In this document: piece after piece, positions 17,422 to 25,546 of the stretch
How the letters are laid out: each line of letters starts with the position of its first letter
Numbering within the stretch: the stretch's first letter is position 1
NCBI RefSeq assembly: GCF_000717915.1
Contig: NZ_JOCX01000002.1
Location: forward strand, 248,001 to 312,000
Length of the DNA: 64,000 nt
Direction: 5' to 3'
Origin: Streptomyces sp. NRRL S-244
Lineage (GTDB): Bacteria > Actinomycetota > Actinomycetes > Streptomycetales > Streptomycetaceae
Program-made: the position numbers and the translations under genes
Notes under the pieces: model-generated
The model's input: only the letters and a program-made list of their open reading frames with translations
Told to the model about the DNA's origin: nothing
Databases searched by the model: none

Positions 17422-19161
17422 TCAGGCGAGCGGGGCGTGGGGGTCCCGGGTCAGGCGCTCCCAGAGGGCGTCGTCCTGCCGGAAGAGGCGGTCCTTGACC
17501 TGCGTCGGGCGGATGCCGGTGGCGACCGCCTCGTGCCAGTCGCGGTCGAACGCCTCGGCGTCCAGCAGGCGTACGGCGGGGGCGGCCAGCCGGCCGGCCG
17601 CCCGGGCCTGTGCGTACCCGGCGGACTGCGCCGCGAGGGAACGGTCCAGGGCGGCGGTGAAACGTACGGTCTCGGCCGCGTGCCAGGGGCTGCGCGGGGC
17701 GACGGCGAACACGTAGCGCGGGGCCCCGTGCTCCGCCGGACCGGCCGCCGGACCGGCCGCCGGTCCGGTCGTCGCACCGGCCGCCGGTTCGACCCGGCAC
17801 GCCACGTTGCGCAGTGCGAGTCCGCCGGAGCCCAGGGCCGTGTGCAGGGCCAGGACCACCTGCGCGTCCCGCAGCCGCTCACCCGCCGCGTCGGACCGGC
17901 CGCCCCGGCCCGCGTACTCCAGCCGCGGGACCCCGCCGGACAGGTCCACGACGCGGACCACGTCACCGACGGCGTACCGGTACAGCCCGCCGACGTGGCT
18001 GAAGACCACGTGGTAGTCCTGGCCGGCTTCGAGCTCGTGCGGCAGCAGCGTGGCGGAGTCCGGGGCGAGATCCTGATCGGCCGGCACGAACTCGTACACC
18101 GAGGCCGACGCGACGAGGCTGCCCGCCGAGGCGTGCCGGTCCAGCGCCACGCCGACCGGGCCCTCCGAGGCGGCCACCGGCGCCGGCAGCACGGTGACGC
18201 CGGGGCCGAACTCCTCCCGGAGTGCGGGCAGGTACAGCGAGGCCACCCCGGTCGTCCAGCAGAAGATCGCCCGCAGCCGGGGCCACACGTGCGCGGGCCG
18301 TACGGTGCCGAAGTACTCCGCGAGGTGTTCGAGTTCGGCGGCCCGCCCGGGGTCCGGCGCCCGGTGCGGCAGACCGCCGAGGGTGCCGTCCCGCACCTCC
18401 TTCACGATCCGCGGCCACCACAGGTTCAGCTGGTACGGGACGGCGGCGACCATCGCCGGATTGATGCCGATCAGCGCGCGCAGATCGCTCTGCACCGCCA
18501 GCCGGAGCCGCAGGTACGCCCGCTCCAGGTGGTCGCCGGGCTCGGTCGGCACCGGAAGCGCCGCCCACGGTGCGCCCGTGCCGGGTTCGGCCGAGAGGGG
18601 CTCGCCGAACCGGGCCCCGAAGTCCACCTGGCTGGCGCCCACATGGGGCCGGCCGTCGCCCGTGGTGGGCGGGGCGCTCAGCGGATCGTGCTTGAGGTTG
18701 AGGACGGCGTCGGGCCGGTCCAGTACGTCGGGGAAGTGCTCGATCAGCGGGGCCCAGGCCGCGAAGTAGAACGGCATGAAGGTCGTCCGCATGAAGCGCG
18801 GGGTGACGGGCACCTTCTTGTGCGCTCCGGTGCTGCCGCTGCTGGTGAAGTAGACGGCGGGCGCGTCGGCCGACAGCAGGTTCCGCTCCCCGGCGGCCGT
18901 CCGCTCGATGAGGTCGGCGTGGTCGGCGTAGTCGCGTACGGGGACGGCCTCGCGGAAGTCGTCCACCGTGAGGACGCGGCCGAGGCCGTGCCGCCTGCCG
19001 AACCGGGTGGAGGCGTTGAAGCCCACCAGATCGGTCAGGACGCGCTGCTGCATCCCGCGCAGATCGGCGTGCTCGGCGGCCAGCCGCTCGCGCGCGGCGA
19101 ACACGCGCTCGCGGTAGCGGCCGGTGTGGCCGGGGGTGTGCCAGACGGACGAGGCGTTCAC
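17422..19161 (-). CDS. GH3-like acyl-adenylate-forming ligase
   Basis: A 579-residue protein of the GH3 (auxin-responsive) adenylating superfamily, which activates carboxylates as AMP esters and transfers them to amines or other acceptors. The ATP-binding loop YFTSSGSTGAHKKVPV lies at about 105-120. Central GH3 features are IFCWTTGVASLYLPAL, SEGPVGVALD and YHVVFSHVGGLYRYAVGDVV, the last typical of GH3. A Pro/Ala-rich insert interrupts the C-terminal domain. The GTG at 19161 overlaps the upstream kinase stop as GTGA. It is a good candidate for joining an acyl unit to a peptide or amine in this cluster. Confidence 0.88.
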   Translation of the reverse strand: MNASSVWHTPGHTGRYRERVFAARERLAAEHADLRGMQQRVLTDLVGFNASTRFGRRHGLGRVLTVDDFREAVPVRDYADHADLIERTAAGERNLLSADAPAVYFTSSGSTGAHKKVPVTPRFMRTTFMPFYFAAWAPLIEHFPDVLDRPDAVLNLKHDPLSAPPTTGDGRPHVGASQVDFGARFGEPLSAEPGTGAPWAALPVPTEPGDHLERAYLRLRLAVQSDLRALIGINPAMVAAVPYQLNLWWPRIVKEVRDGTLGGLPHRAPDPGRAAELEHLAEYFGTVRPAHVWPRLRAIFCWTTGVASLYLPALREEFGPGVTVLPAPVAASEGPVGVALDRHASAGSLVASASVYEFVPADQDLAPDSATLLPHELEAGQDYHVVFSHVGGLYRYAVGDVVRVVDLSGGVPRLEYAGRGGRSDAAGERLRDAQVVLALHTALGSGGLALRNVACRVEPAAGATTGPAAGPAAGPAEHGAPRYVFAVAPRSPWHAAETVRFTAALDRSLAAQSAGYAQARAAGRLAAPAVRLLDAEAFDRDWHEAVATGIRPTQVKDRLFRQDDALWERLTRDPHAPLA

Positions 19162-19787
19162 GAGGCCAGCACCTCCCGTACGGCTTCGGCCGCCCGGTCG
19201 GCGTCGGGCTGCTCCGGCAGCATCGTCACCGGCAACTCCCGCACCTCCTCCAGCAGCAGCTTCCGCAGGTTCCTCTGGTAGCTCTCGAACTCCGCCCAGC
19301 TCCCGTCCTGCCCGTCGTGCTCCAGGGCGTTGAGCCGTGCGCCGTCTCCCCTGCGGCGCCAGGCGGACCCGGGGGAGACGTCGAGGAAGACCACCCCGCT
19401 GGGCTGCGGGAAGGAGCGCCACCAGGAGTACATCCGGCTGTCCTGGACCCCTGCCATCCGGCACTTCGCCAGGATCTTGTAGTAGTACGAGTCCACGAGC
19501 ACCGGAACCCGCGGGTCCGTCTCCCGCACCTGGTCCCTGAGGTGGACCACGGCCGTCTGCAGCACGCTGGCCATGAAGTCCACCGAGTACGCGGTGCCGA
19601 GGCCCGGCAGCAGGTGGTCGTGCACGTCCCGCCGCAGCTCGGTGATCAGGGCGTGCTCGGGTGCGACGAACGCGCGGTCCGTCGACACCATCCGCCACTC
19701 GGGCAGCATGGGCGCCAGACGCCCCATGGCCGAGGACTTGCCGGCCCCGTCGGGACCCAGCAGTACGTGGAACCGGCGCCCGCTCAT
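19158..19787 (-). CDS. P-loop (thymidylate-kinase-like) kinase
   Basis: A 209-residue nucleoside/nucleotide-kinase-like protein. Walker A is GPDGAGKSS (residues 11-19). A DxxxY segment VLVDSYYYKILAK and the lid-like GVVFLDVSPGSAWRRRG match thymidylate-kinase topology. As a cluster member coupled to a HAD phosphatase (4-base overlap) it may phosphorylate a pathway metabolite rather than dTMP; pathway-specific phosphorylation followed by dephosphorylation is inference. The housekeeping tmk would be expected elsewhere. Confidence 0.8.
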   Translation of the reverse strand: MSGRRFHVLLGPDGAGKSSAMGRLAPMLPEWRMVSTDRAFVAPEHALITELRRDVHDHLLPGLGTAYSVDFMASVLQTAVVHLRDQVRETDPRVPVLVDSYYYKILAKCRMAGVQDSRMYSWWRSFPQPSGVVFLDVSPGSAWRRRGDGARLNALEHDGQDGSWAEFESYQRNLRKLLLEEVRELPVTMLPEQPDADRAAEAVREVLAS

Positions 19788-20485
19788 CGGACGGCGATCG
19801 TCTCGGAGCGCCGCCGGGAGAGCCGCGCCAGCCGCTCGCGCAGCTCGGCGTCCTCGCCCACGGCCACGGGGTGCCCCACGAGTTCGAGCATCGGCAGGTC
19901 GGAGACGTGGTCCCCGTACGCGAAGCAGTCGCGCGGGTCGACGGCGGGCCGCGCCGCCAGGAGGGCGAGGACCGCGGCGCGCTTGCCCTCGCCGATGACC
20001 GGGGTACCGACCTCGCCGGTGTAGCGGCCGTCCTCGATCAGCGGACGGGTGCAGAGGACCGTTTCCGCGCCCAGTTCGCGCGCCAGCGGTTCCAGGAGCG
20101 GCGGGAACGAGCCCGAGACCAGGACCAGGGGCGCGCCGGCGGCCCGGTGGCCGCGCAGGGCCCGGCGCGTGGAGTCGATGTAGAAGCCCCGGGTGGAGGC
20201 GGTGCGTTCGGTGAACCAGTCGTCCGCCAGCCGCGTGACCGTCTCCACGGACTCGCCCGCGTAGTGGCTGTAGTAGAAGCGGTTGATCTCCTCGCGGGGC
20301 GCCCCGGCGGCGGCCCGCCGGCCGATCACCGCCGTGATCCGCTCGTACTCCTCCTCCCCGGCCGGGCCGTGCCGGCGCACCAGCTGGTAGTGGAGGAAGT
20401 CGAACATGCTCTTGACGGTGATCAGCGTCTCGTCGACGTCGCTGAAGACGATGTAGGGCCCGGGCCCGGGCGTGTGGCCGGTCAT
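19784..20485 (-). CDS. HAD-superfamily (subfamily IB) phosphatase
   Basis: A 233-residue HAD phosphatase. Motif I is FSDVDETLI (D16, D18), motif II is VLVSGSFPP, motif III includes GEGKR and motif IV is YGDHVSDLPML. These match SerB-type HAD-IB hydrolases. It overlaps both neighbours by 4 bases. Pairing with an AfsA-type enzyme parallels AfsA/phosphatase steps in gamma-butyrolactone and furan signal pathways (methylenomycin furans use MmfL with the phosphatase MmfP). Dephosphorylation of an AfsA product is therefore a reasonable inference. Confidence 0.85.
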   Translation of the reverse strand: MTGHTPGPGPYIVFSDVDETLITVKSMFDFLHYQLVRRHGPAGEEEYERITAVIGRRAAAGAPREEINRFYYSHYAGESVETVTRLADDWFTERTASTRGFYIDSTRRALRGHRAAGAPLVLVSGSFPPLLEPLARELGAETVLCTRPLIEDGRYTGEVGTPVIGEGKRAAVLALLAARPAVDPRDCFAYGDHVSDLPMLELVGHPVAVGEDAELRERLARLSRRRSETIAVR

Positions 20486-21336
20486 GACGTACGGACCTCC
20501 GCGCGCGCCGGAGCCGCAGCCTCCGCGGCGGCCGCCGCCGCGGCCAGCGCCACCCCGTCCTGGAGGGACCGCTGCGCCGCCCGCGTCTCCTTGGCGTGGG
20601 AGACCTGGGTGTCGAAGGCCGTGAACCGGACCTCCATTCCCGCCGTCTCCGAACCGCCCTGGCTCACGGAGAGTTCGCAGTGGAAGGTCATCCGGGTGCG
20701 GTGCGGGGTGCGGTGGGCGAGGACGCGGCAGCGCACCACCGCGGGGAGCGGGAAGAGGAAGTTGCGGTACCGGGTGGCGAAGGAGTCGATGACGAAGTAG
20801 CTGCTCCCCACCGCCTCGGGCGGCAGGTAGAACTGCTCGGCCACCGCGATGAACATCTGCCGGCCGGCTTCGGTGGCCAGCATCCCCTGCATGTGCTGTC
20901 CGGTGAGGTGGTCGGACATCACCTCGTTGTCGCCGTCGACCAGCAGGTCCGCCTCGTACCAGTCGGCGCCGACCGGACGCGGAGCCGAGATCAGCACGTT
21001 CTCGGGACGGTGCTTGTGGGCGATCTCCCGGCCGGCGCGGGTGTGCAGCGCCTGGTCGTCGATGACGACCAGGTCCGCGAGCCCGCGCCGGGCCAGGGTG
21101 TCGCGTATGAACTGGACGTCGAACAGGGAGACGCCCTGCCCCACGCTCACGCGGACGCCGTCGGCGCCTTCGGCGCTCTCGGGGAACGTCCCGTTCCTGA
21201 TCAGGCGCGCCAGCTGGGAGACGGTGAACACGCCGTCGTGGTGGGCGAACTCGGCGAACACGTCGCCCACGAGGAACAGCGTGCCGGGCTTGGCATCGGT
21301 GGCCTGGGACGACTCATGGGGCATGGGCACGGACAT
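20482..21336 (-). CDS. AfsA-type hot-dog protein (gamma-butyrolactone synthase family)
   Basis: A 284-residue protein with two AfsA-type hot-dog repeats. In the first, after ISAPRPVGADWYEADLLVD, comes SDHLTGQHMQGMLATEAGRQ, the characteristic AfsA helix. The second half contains SSYFVIDSFATRYRNFLFPL and the VRFTAFDTQ end. AfsA/ScbA proteins condense a beta-ketoacyl thioester with dihydroxyacetone phosphate. No TetR-type butyrolactone receptor gene is seen here, and the gene lies inside a biosynthetic operon. The enzyme may thus build part of the product rather than a diffusible signal; this is inference. Confidence 0.85.
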   Translation of the reverse strand: MSVPMPHESSQATDAKPGTLFLVGDVFAEFAHHDGVFTVSQLARLIRNGTFPESAEGADGVRVSVGQGVSLFDVQFIRDTLARRGLADLVVIDDQALHTRAGREIAHKHRPENVLISAPRPVGADWYEADLLVDGDNEVMSDHLTGQHMQGMLATEAGRQMFIAVAEQFYLPPEAVGSSYFVIDSFATRYRNFLFPLPAVVRCRVLAHRTPHRTRMTFHCELSVSQGGSETAGMEVRFTAFDTQVSHAKETRAAQRSLQDGVALAAAAAAAEAAAPARAEVRTS

Positions 21337-21377
21337 GGCTTTCGACCTTTCCTGTTCGGGTGGTGGTGGGGGTCACG

Positions 21378-21596
21378 TCATTCGGTCAGGCGCCGGCTCA
21401 GCACCGGGAACTCCGGGTCGCTGCCCAGGGCCCCGCCCTCCGCCCAGCGGTTGCGCGGCACCTCCTGGACGTAGACCGTGATCTTGTCCAGGGGGGCTCC
21501 GGTGACCTTCCTGACGGTCCGGGTCAGCTCCTCCATGAGCTCCCGGCACTGGGCGTCGTCCTGGCCGTCCCAGGTGGTGACGGAGATGATGGGCAT
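21378..21596 (-). CDS. 4-oxalocrotonate tautomerase-like protein
   Basis: A 72-residue protein beginning Met-Pro. The exposed N-terminal Pro after Met removal is the catalytic base of this superfamily. The segment LEELTRTVRKVTGAPLDKI followed by TVYVQEVPRNRWAEGG matches 4-OT. Likely a keto-enol tautomerase acting on a small acidic or dicarbonyl intermediate. It lies 41 bp upstream of the AfsA gene and 13 bp downstream of its own upstream gene, in operon. Confidence 0.85.
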   Translation of the reverse strand: MPIISVTTWDGQDDAQCRELMEELTRTVRKVTGAPLDKITVYVQEVPRNRWAEGGALGSDPEFPVLSRRLTE

Positions 21597-21609
21597 GGGA
21601 TGGGACCTC

Positions 21610-22539
21610 TCAGGGTGTGGTGCGCAGGTCCTGGAAGGACGGGCCGCGCAGTTTGAGGTGGGCGTGGATGTCCCCGCCGAGGCCGAACTCCCCGATGGCG
21701 CCGCCGTAGCTGCGCTGGTAGCTCATCCACAGCACGACGACGTTGATGATCCGGTTGGCGCCGGGCAGCTCCGGGTCGGGGAACGGGTCCGGCATCGTGG
21801 CGTGGTAGCGGCCGGAGCCGTCCGCGTCCGTGACGAACACGTTCGGCACCCCGAGCGGTCCCGGCCGGGTCGGGCCCGCCGGATCCAGGTCGCGGGCGCG
21901 CAGCGACATCACCGTGTAGACGCTGTCCGGTACGAGGCGGGAGAAGTCGAAGTCGAACGTCCCGGACCGGCCGTCCGGGGTGACGGCGACCTCCAGGGTC
22001 CCGCTCGCCTCCATCCACCGGCCGAACGTCACCGGCTCGACGACCTTGGGGCCGTCCTCCGCACGCAGGTCCGGGATCGGCACCTGGTGGAAGGCGTGGC
22101 TCGGCCGCTCGACGCGGGCGGCGTCCGGCAGCTGCTCCGGCGCGAACACCATGGGGTAGTTGTTGCACGGCAGGGGCAGCGGCAGGGTGTGGAGCACGAG
22201 GTCCCGGTCCGCCCCGTCGGGGTCGGTGTCCAGTTCGCGCACCACCGTGTAGGGGGCGAGGCGGCCGAACTCGGGAACCGGGCTGGCCGGTGAGACCACG
22301 GCCGCGCCCCACTCGGGCGCGGCCCCGCCGGCGGTGGTGGGCCGGTTGACCATGCCCACCACCACGAAGTTGCCCTCGCCGTCCATGACCTCGCTCGGCG
22401 GGTAGAGCGGCCCCTGGGTCGTCAGGGCGAGCTCGTACGTCTCCGTGCGGTTCGGGGTCGCGAGCCCGGCCGGGGGGCGGGGTGCCGTACGGGGTGCCGT
22501 ACGGGTCGTCGTACCGGCGGTGAGACCGCTCTCAGACAT
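21610..22539 (-). CDS. Unrecognised operon protein (309 aa)
   Basis: I do not recognise the family. After a Thr/Ala/Pro-rich N-terminus (about 1-30) the protein is beta-rich. Repeated features are VPNVFVTDADGSGRYHATMP and SGTFDFDFSRLVPDSVYTVM, reminiscent of Ig-like or CHRD-like beta sandwiches. Its C-terminal region, IINVVVLWMSYQRSYGG followed by GDIHAHLKL, contains His residues that could bind a metal. There is no signal peptide. It overlaps the upstream gene by 8 bases, so it belongs to the operon. Confidence 0.75.
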   Translation of the reverse strand: MSESGLTAGTTTRTAPRTAPRPPAGLATPNRTETYELALTTQGPLYPPSEVMDGEGNFVVVGMVNRPTTAGGAAPEWGAAVVSPASPVPEFGRLAPYTVVRELDTDPDGADRDLVLHTLPLPLPCNNYPMVFAPEQLPDAARVERPSHAFHQVPIPDLRAEDGPKVVEPVTFGRWMEASGTLEVAVTPDGRSGTFDFDFSRLVPDSVYTVMSLRARDLDPAGPTRPGPLGVPNVFVTDADGSGRYHATMPDPFPDPELPGANRIINVVVLWMSYQRSYGGAIGEFGLGGDIHAHLKLRGPSFQDLRTTP

Positions 22540-23152
22540 CGGCGCGCTTGTAGACGCGGGTGTACAGGCCGCTCTCGCCGCCCACGATGTAGCGGTCGCC
22601 CGCCTGGCGGACGATCTCCTGGTACTCCGGCGAGGTGAACACCGCCTGGTACTCGGCCGGCTCGACCTCGAAGCCGGACACGAACATCACGCCCGGCTGC
22701 GAGCTGATCAGCGAGTGGTAGGCCAGGAACGTCTTCACCTCGTCCGCGCGCCGGACGACGTCGAAGATGGTGTTCTCGCGCCACTCGCGGTACGCGGCGT
22801 ACTCGCTGGGCTTGACCTCGATGTAGCGCAGCTGCACGTACGGGGTCTGCGGCAGCGGGTCGGCGGTGTCCTTGGGCGCCTCGACGAACTCCAGGAGGTG
22901 GCGCCGGAAGTCCGTGACGAGGTCACCCGACACGGCCTCCCAGAGCTGCTTCCAGCCGGCGTTCAGGCCGTCGAGCTCGGAGAGCTCCTTGACCGGCGTG
23001 ATCTCCAGGACGTTGCCGTCGTCCACGCTGACGTACAGCGCGCGGCCGGCCACCGGCTCCTTCTGGTTCAGCCGGCTCCACTCGGCGAGGACCTGGTCCA
23101 GCCGGCCCGGGGCCACGGTTACTTCATTGAGGACGAGCAGGGTGGAAGACAT
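22532..23152 (-). CDS. Dimeric alpha-beta barrel (ABM/NIPSNAP-like) protein
   Basis: A 206-residue protein with two ferredoxin-like repeats. The first starts LLVLNEVTVAPGRLDQVLAEW and the second YVQLRYIEVKPSEYAAYREW, each a beta-alpha pattern typical of dimeric alpha-beta barrel proteins, which include quinone-forming monooxygenases and small cyclases. A central FLEFVEAP-like linker joins them. No metal site is obvious. A role in oxidation or in folding of a reactive intermediate is possible. It is 132 bp downstream of the ACP gene. Confidence 0.7.
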   Translation of the reverse strand: MSSTLLVLNEVTVAPGRLDQVLAEWSRLNQKEPVAGRALYVSVDDGNVLEITPVKELSELDGLNAGWKQLWEAVSGDLVTDFRRHLLEFVEAPKDTADPLPQTPYVQLRYIEVKPSEYAAYREWRENTIFDVVRRADEVKTFLAYHSLISSQPGVMFVSGFEVEPAEYQAVFTSPEYQEIVRQAGDRYIVGGESGLYTRVYKRADV

Positions 23153-23284
23153 GGGTGTGCCCTTTCGATGACAACGTGAATCGGAAATGTGTGGTGGGGG
23201 GAGAGAGCGTGGGGGGCTCAGGGAATGAGGGATGAGTGGATGGGGGGTGCGGGGATGGGGGGTGCGGGGGTGGGGGGGAATGCG

Positions 23285-23527
23285 TCAGGCGACGGTGACG
23301 CCCTTGGACGCGATCACCGCGGCCGCCTCCGCGACGGTCTGCTCGGGGACGAGTTCACCCATCTCGATCTCGACGCCGAACGTCTTCTGCAACCGCAGCG
23401 CCAATTCCTCCAGCAGCAGCGAGTCGATCTCCATCGCCTCGAACGTGGTGTCCGGCGTAACATCCGCCGTCGGCACGTCCAGCTCGCCCAGGACCGTTAT
23501 CACCCGGGTGACGATCGAAACATCCAT
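23285..23527 (-). CDS. Acyl carrier protein
   Basis: An 80-residue discrete ACP. The phosphopantetheine attachment Ser36 lies in EIDSLLLEEL, with an acidic helix II around it. It is the first gene of the long minus-strand operon and starts 144 bp from the upstream inverted repeat at 23671. Partner candidates are the KAS III at 26608 and the thioesterase at 24696. No AT or FabD-like gene is in the window, so loading may borrow primary metabolism. Confidence 0.93.
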   Translation of the reverse strand: MDVSIVTRVITVLGELDVPTADVTPDTTFEAMEIDSLLLEELALRLQKTFGVEIEMGELVPEQTVAEAAAVIASKGVTVA

Positions 23528-23670
23528 GAGAATCCTCCGTGAATCACTTGGAACGCCGACTTTCGCGTTGCGGGATCGGAGCTGGTGAATTCAGCGGATC
23601 GAATTTCCTCCGCGTCCCACGGATTCATCATGGGTTCCGGGAACGGGCGGAGGAAGTGTCTCCTGATCAT

Positions 23671-23688
23671 GGTGGTGCGAACACCACC
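23671..23688. promoter_or_regulatory. Inverted repeat GGTGGTG-N4-CACCACC, site 1
   Basis: A perfect 7-bp inverted repeat with a 4-bp spacer (CGAA). It lies 144 bp upstream of the ACP operon start and 10 bp past the end of the XRE gene. It is the same 7-4-7 architecture as the sites at 24628 and 26458 and a candidate operator for one or both MmyB-like regulators. Confidence 0.65.
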
Positions 23689-23698
23689 GGCATGGGAA

Positions 23699-24559
23699 TC
23701 AGGCGGCCTCGGCATGGCAGCCGACCAGTTCGCGCGGACGCGCGGCCGATTCCGCCCCGGGCCGGGCGACATACAGGGTCAGCAGGGACTCTGGGCTCTC
23801 CGGCACGCTCATCACCACGCGGTCGAAGACCCGCACCCCGGCCTGCGGGAGCGCGATCTTGCGCCGGCTCTGGTTCGGGCCGACCACCTCGTGACAGTCC
23901 CACAGCGTGGCGAAGCGCGGGCTGCGCTCGCTCAGCCGCTCGGCGATCCGGCCGAATTCCCGGTCCTCCGGGAAACGGGCCGACTGCGCCCGGAACTGGG
24001 CGACCAGACCGCGCCCCACCTCGTCCGCCTCGGGATACTTCTCGCGCGTCGACGGCTCGGTGAAGAACTTCAGCACGCAGTTGTCACCGCGGGCTTCGAT
24101 ACGGAACAGGGAGCGGGCCGAACGACTGGCCAGTTCGATCCGCCCGTACCGGTCCGTGATGTACGCCGGATTGCGCGACCACCCCTCGACGAGCGCGTTC
24201 ATCCGCGCGTACTCGCTGTCCCACCGACGGCCCGCCGTGGGCTGCGGCGGATTGTGGCCCGCCAGCCGGTAGAAGTACGTGCGCTCCACGTCCCCGAGCC
24301 GCAGCGCATTGCTGACGGCATTCACGATGCCTTCGGAGACGTTGATGTCCCGGCCCTGTTCGAGCCAGGTGTACCAGGACACCCCGACCCCGGCCAGAGC
24401 CGCGACCTCCTCGCGCCGCAGCCCCGGCGTACGTCTGCGCTCCACGTTCACCAGACCGACTTCCTCCGGCGTGATCTGCTCCCTGCGCGCCCGCAGGAAA
24501 TGCCGCAGCCGCGTCCGCCGTAAAAGTCCTGATACCGGAGGGGATGCAGTCGTCTGCAT
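23699..24559 (-). CDS. MmyB-like XRE transcriptional regulator 1
   Basis: A 286-residue regulator. An N-terminal XRE-type HTH (about 18-90) contains RRTPGLRREEVAALAGVGVS and WYTWLEQGRDINVS, the signature of the MmyB subfamily. The MmyB-like ligand-binding domain fills 105-270, with LASRSARSLF and the YPEADEVGRGLVAQFR segment. Related domains bind fatty-acyl-type ligands. It is divergent from the thioesterase gene across 136 bp holding inverted-repeat site 2, and convergent with nothing; site 1 lies just past its stop. A plausible pathway-specific sensor. Confidence 0.9.
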   Translation of the reverse strand: MQTTASPPVSGLLRRTRLRHFLRARREQITPEEVGLVNVERRRTPGLRREEVAALAGVGVSWYTWLEQGRDINVSEGIVNAVSNALRLGDVERTYFYRLAGHNPPQPTAGRRWDSEYARMNALVEGWSRNPAYITDRYGRIELASRSARSLFRIEARGDNCVLKFFTEPSTREKYPEADEVGRGLVAQFRAQSARFPEDREFGRIAERLSERSPRFATLWDCHEVVGPNQSRRKIALPQAGVRVFDRVVMSVPESPESLLTLYVARPGAESAARPRELVGCHAEAA

Positions 24560-24627
24560 TCCTCGACCTCTTTCTCTTTCCGACTGAAGAAAACTTCGGT
24601 GTGGTGCGCCCGGCTGGCAGGCTCACC

Positions 24628-24645
24628 GGTGGTGGTGGCACCACC
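24628..24645. promoter_or_regulatory. Inverted repeat GGTGGTG-N4-CACCACC, site 2
   Basis: The same 7-4-7 repeat (spacer GTGG) in the divergent promoter region between XRE gene 1 and the thioesterase gene. It is placed to control both and could mediate autoregulation. Confidence 0.7.
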
Positions 24646-24695
24646 CCGTTCGACAGACACTCCCTCCCGCCGGAATCGCCCGCCACACTGGCGGC

Positions 24696-25499
24696 ATGTT
24701 CCACACAGCGGCGAACATCCCGGCTGCCAGGGCAGCGGGTACGGCGGAGAGCATCCCGGCGAAGAACGAATCGACCCGGCTGCGCCTGTTCTGCTTCCAT
24801 CACGCGGGCGGCAGCGCATGGTCCTTCTCGGGCTGGGGGCAATGGCTCGGCCGCGGCGTGGAGGTGGTGCCGGTGTCCATGCCCCCCAGGTCGGCGCCCG
24901 CGGCCGACGTCCCCGGTGCCGTCAGCACGATGGACGACCTCGTACGCGAGGTGACAAGGCAGCTGACCCCCTTCCTCGACGAGCCCTACGCCTTCTACGG
25001 ACACAGCATGGGAGCGCTGGTCTCCTACGGCGTGGCACAGCGGCACATCGCCGCCGGAAGGCGCCCGCCCGCCTGTTTCGTGGCCGGGGCCCACCGTGCG
25101 CCGCATGTCCAGGCTGCGCCCGACCTGACCGTAGGGCTATCGGATCGAGCCTCCCTCGAGCTGCTGTTGGGCCTGGGTGGAGCCGGTCGGCTGCTGCGGG
25201 AGAACCCCGTCCGCATGAGCACCGTCGTCCAACGGCTCCGCGAGGACCTGCGGGTATGCGGCACCTACCGGCACCCGCAGGACGGCCACCGGCCGCTGCC
25301 CTGCCCGGTCCACGTACTGCTGGGCAGCCGTGACCCGCTCGTGCCCGCGGCGGACGCCGAGGCGTGGCGCGTGCACGCGGGCGGGCCGTTCTCGTTCCGC
25401 ACCCTCCCGGGGGGCCACTTCTTCAACCGGGAGCACAAGGACCTGTTCTTCGCCGAGTTGGGGACCATCCTCGGGGCGGTGGAAAACCGAACCGTGTGA
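24696..25499 (+). CDS. Type II thioesterase (alpha/beta hydrolase)
   Basis: A 267-residue editing thioesterase. LFCFHHAGGSAWSFSGW is the typical opening, the nucleophile motif GHSMGAL sets Ser104, and the acid and base are in GSRDPLVP and PGGHFF. Type II thioesterases clear stalled or wrong acyl groups from carrier proteins, here presumably the ACP at 23285. The first 25 residues are extra compared with the core fold; no alternative start with a better ribosome binding site is visible. It is followed 47 bp later by the second XRE gene. Confidence 0.92.
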   Translation: MFHTAANIPAARAAGTAESIPAKNESTRLRLFCFHHAGGSAWSFSGWGQWLGRGVEVVPVSMPPRSAPAADVPGAVSTMDDLVREVTRQLTPFLDEPYAFYGHSMGALVSYGVAQRHIAAGRRPPACFVAGAHRAPHVQAAPDLTVGLSDRASLELLLGLGGAGRLLRENPVRMSTVVQRLREDLRVCGTYRHPQDGHRPLPCPVHVLLGSRDPLVPAADAEAWRVHAGGPFSFRTLPGGHFFNREHKDLFFAELGTILGAVENRTV

Positions 25500-25546
25500 T
25501 TCCCGCCGCTGACACCGCGTCGGGGTGTGACCTACCTTCGGGCGGT

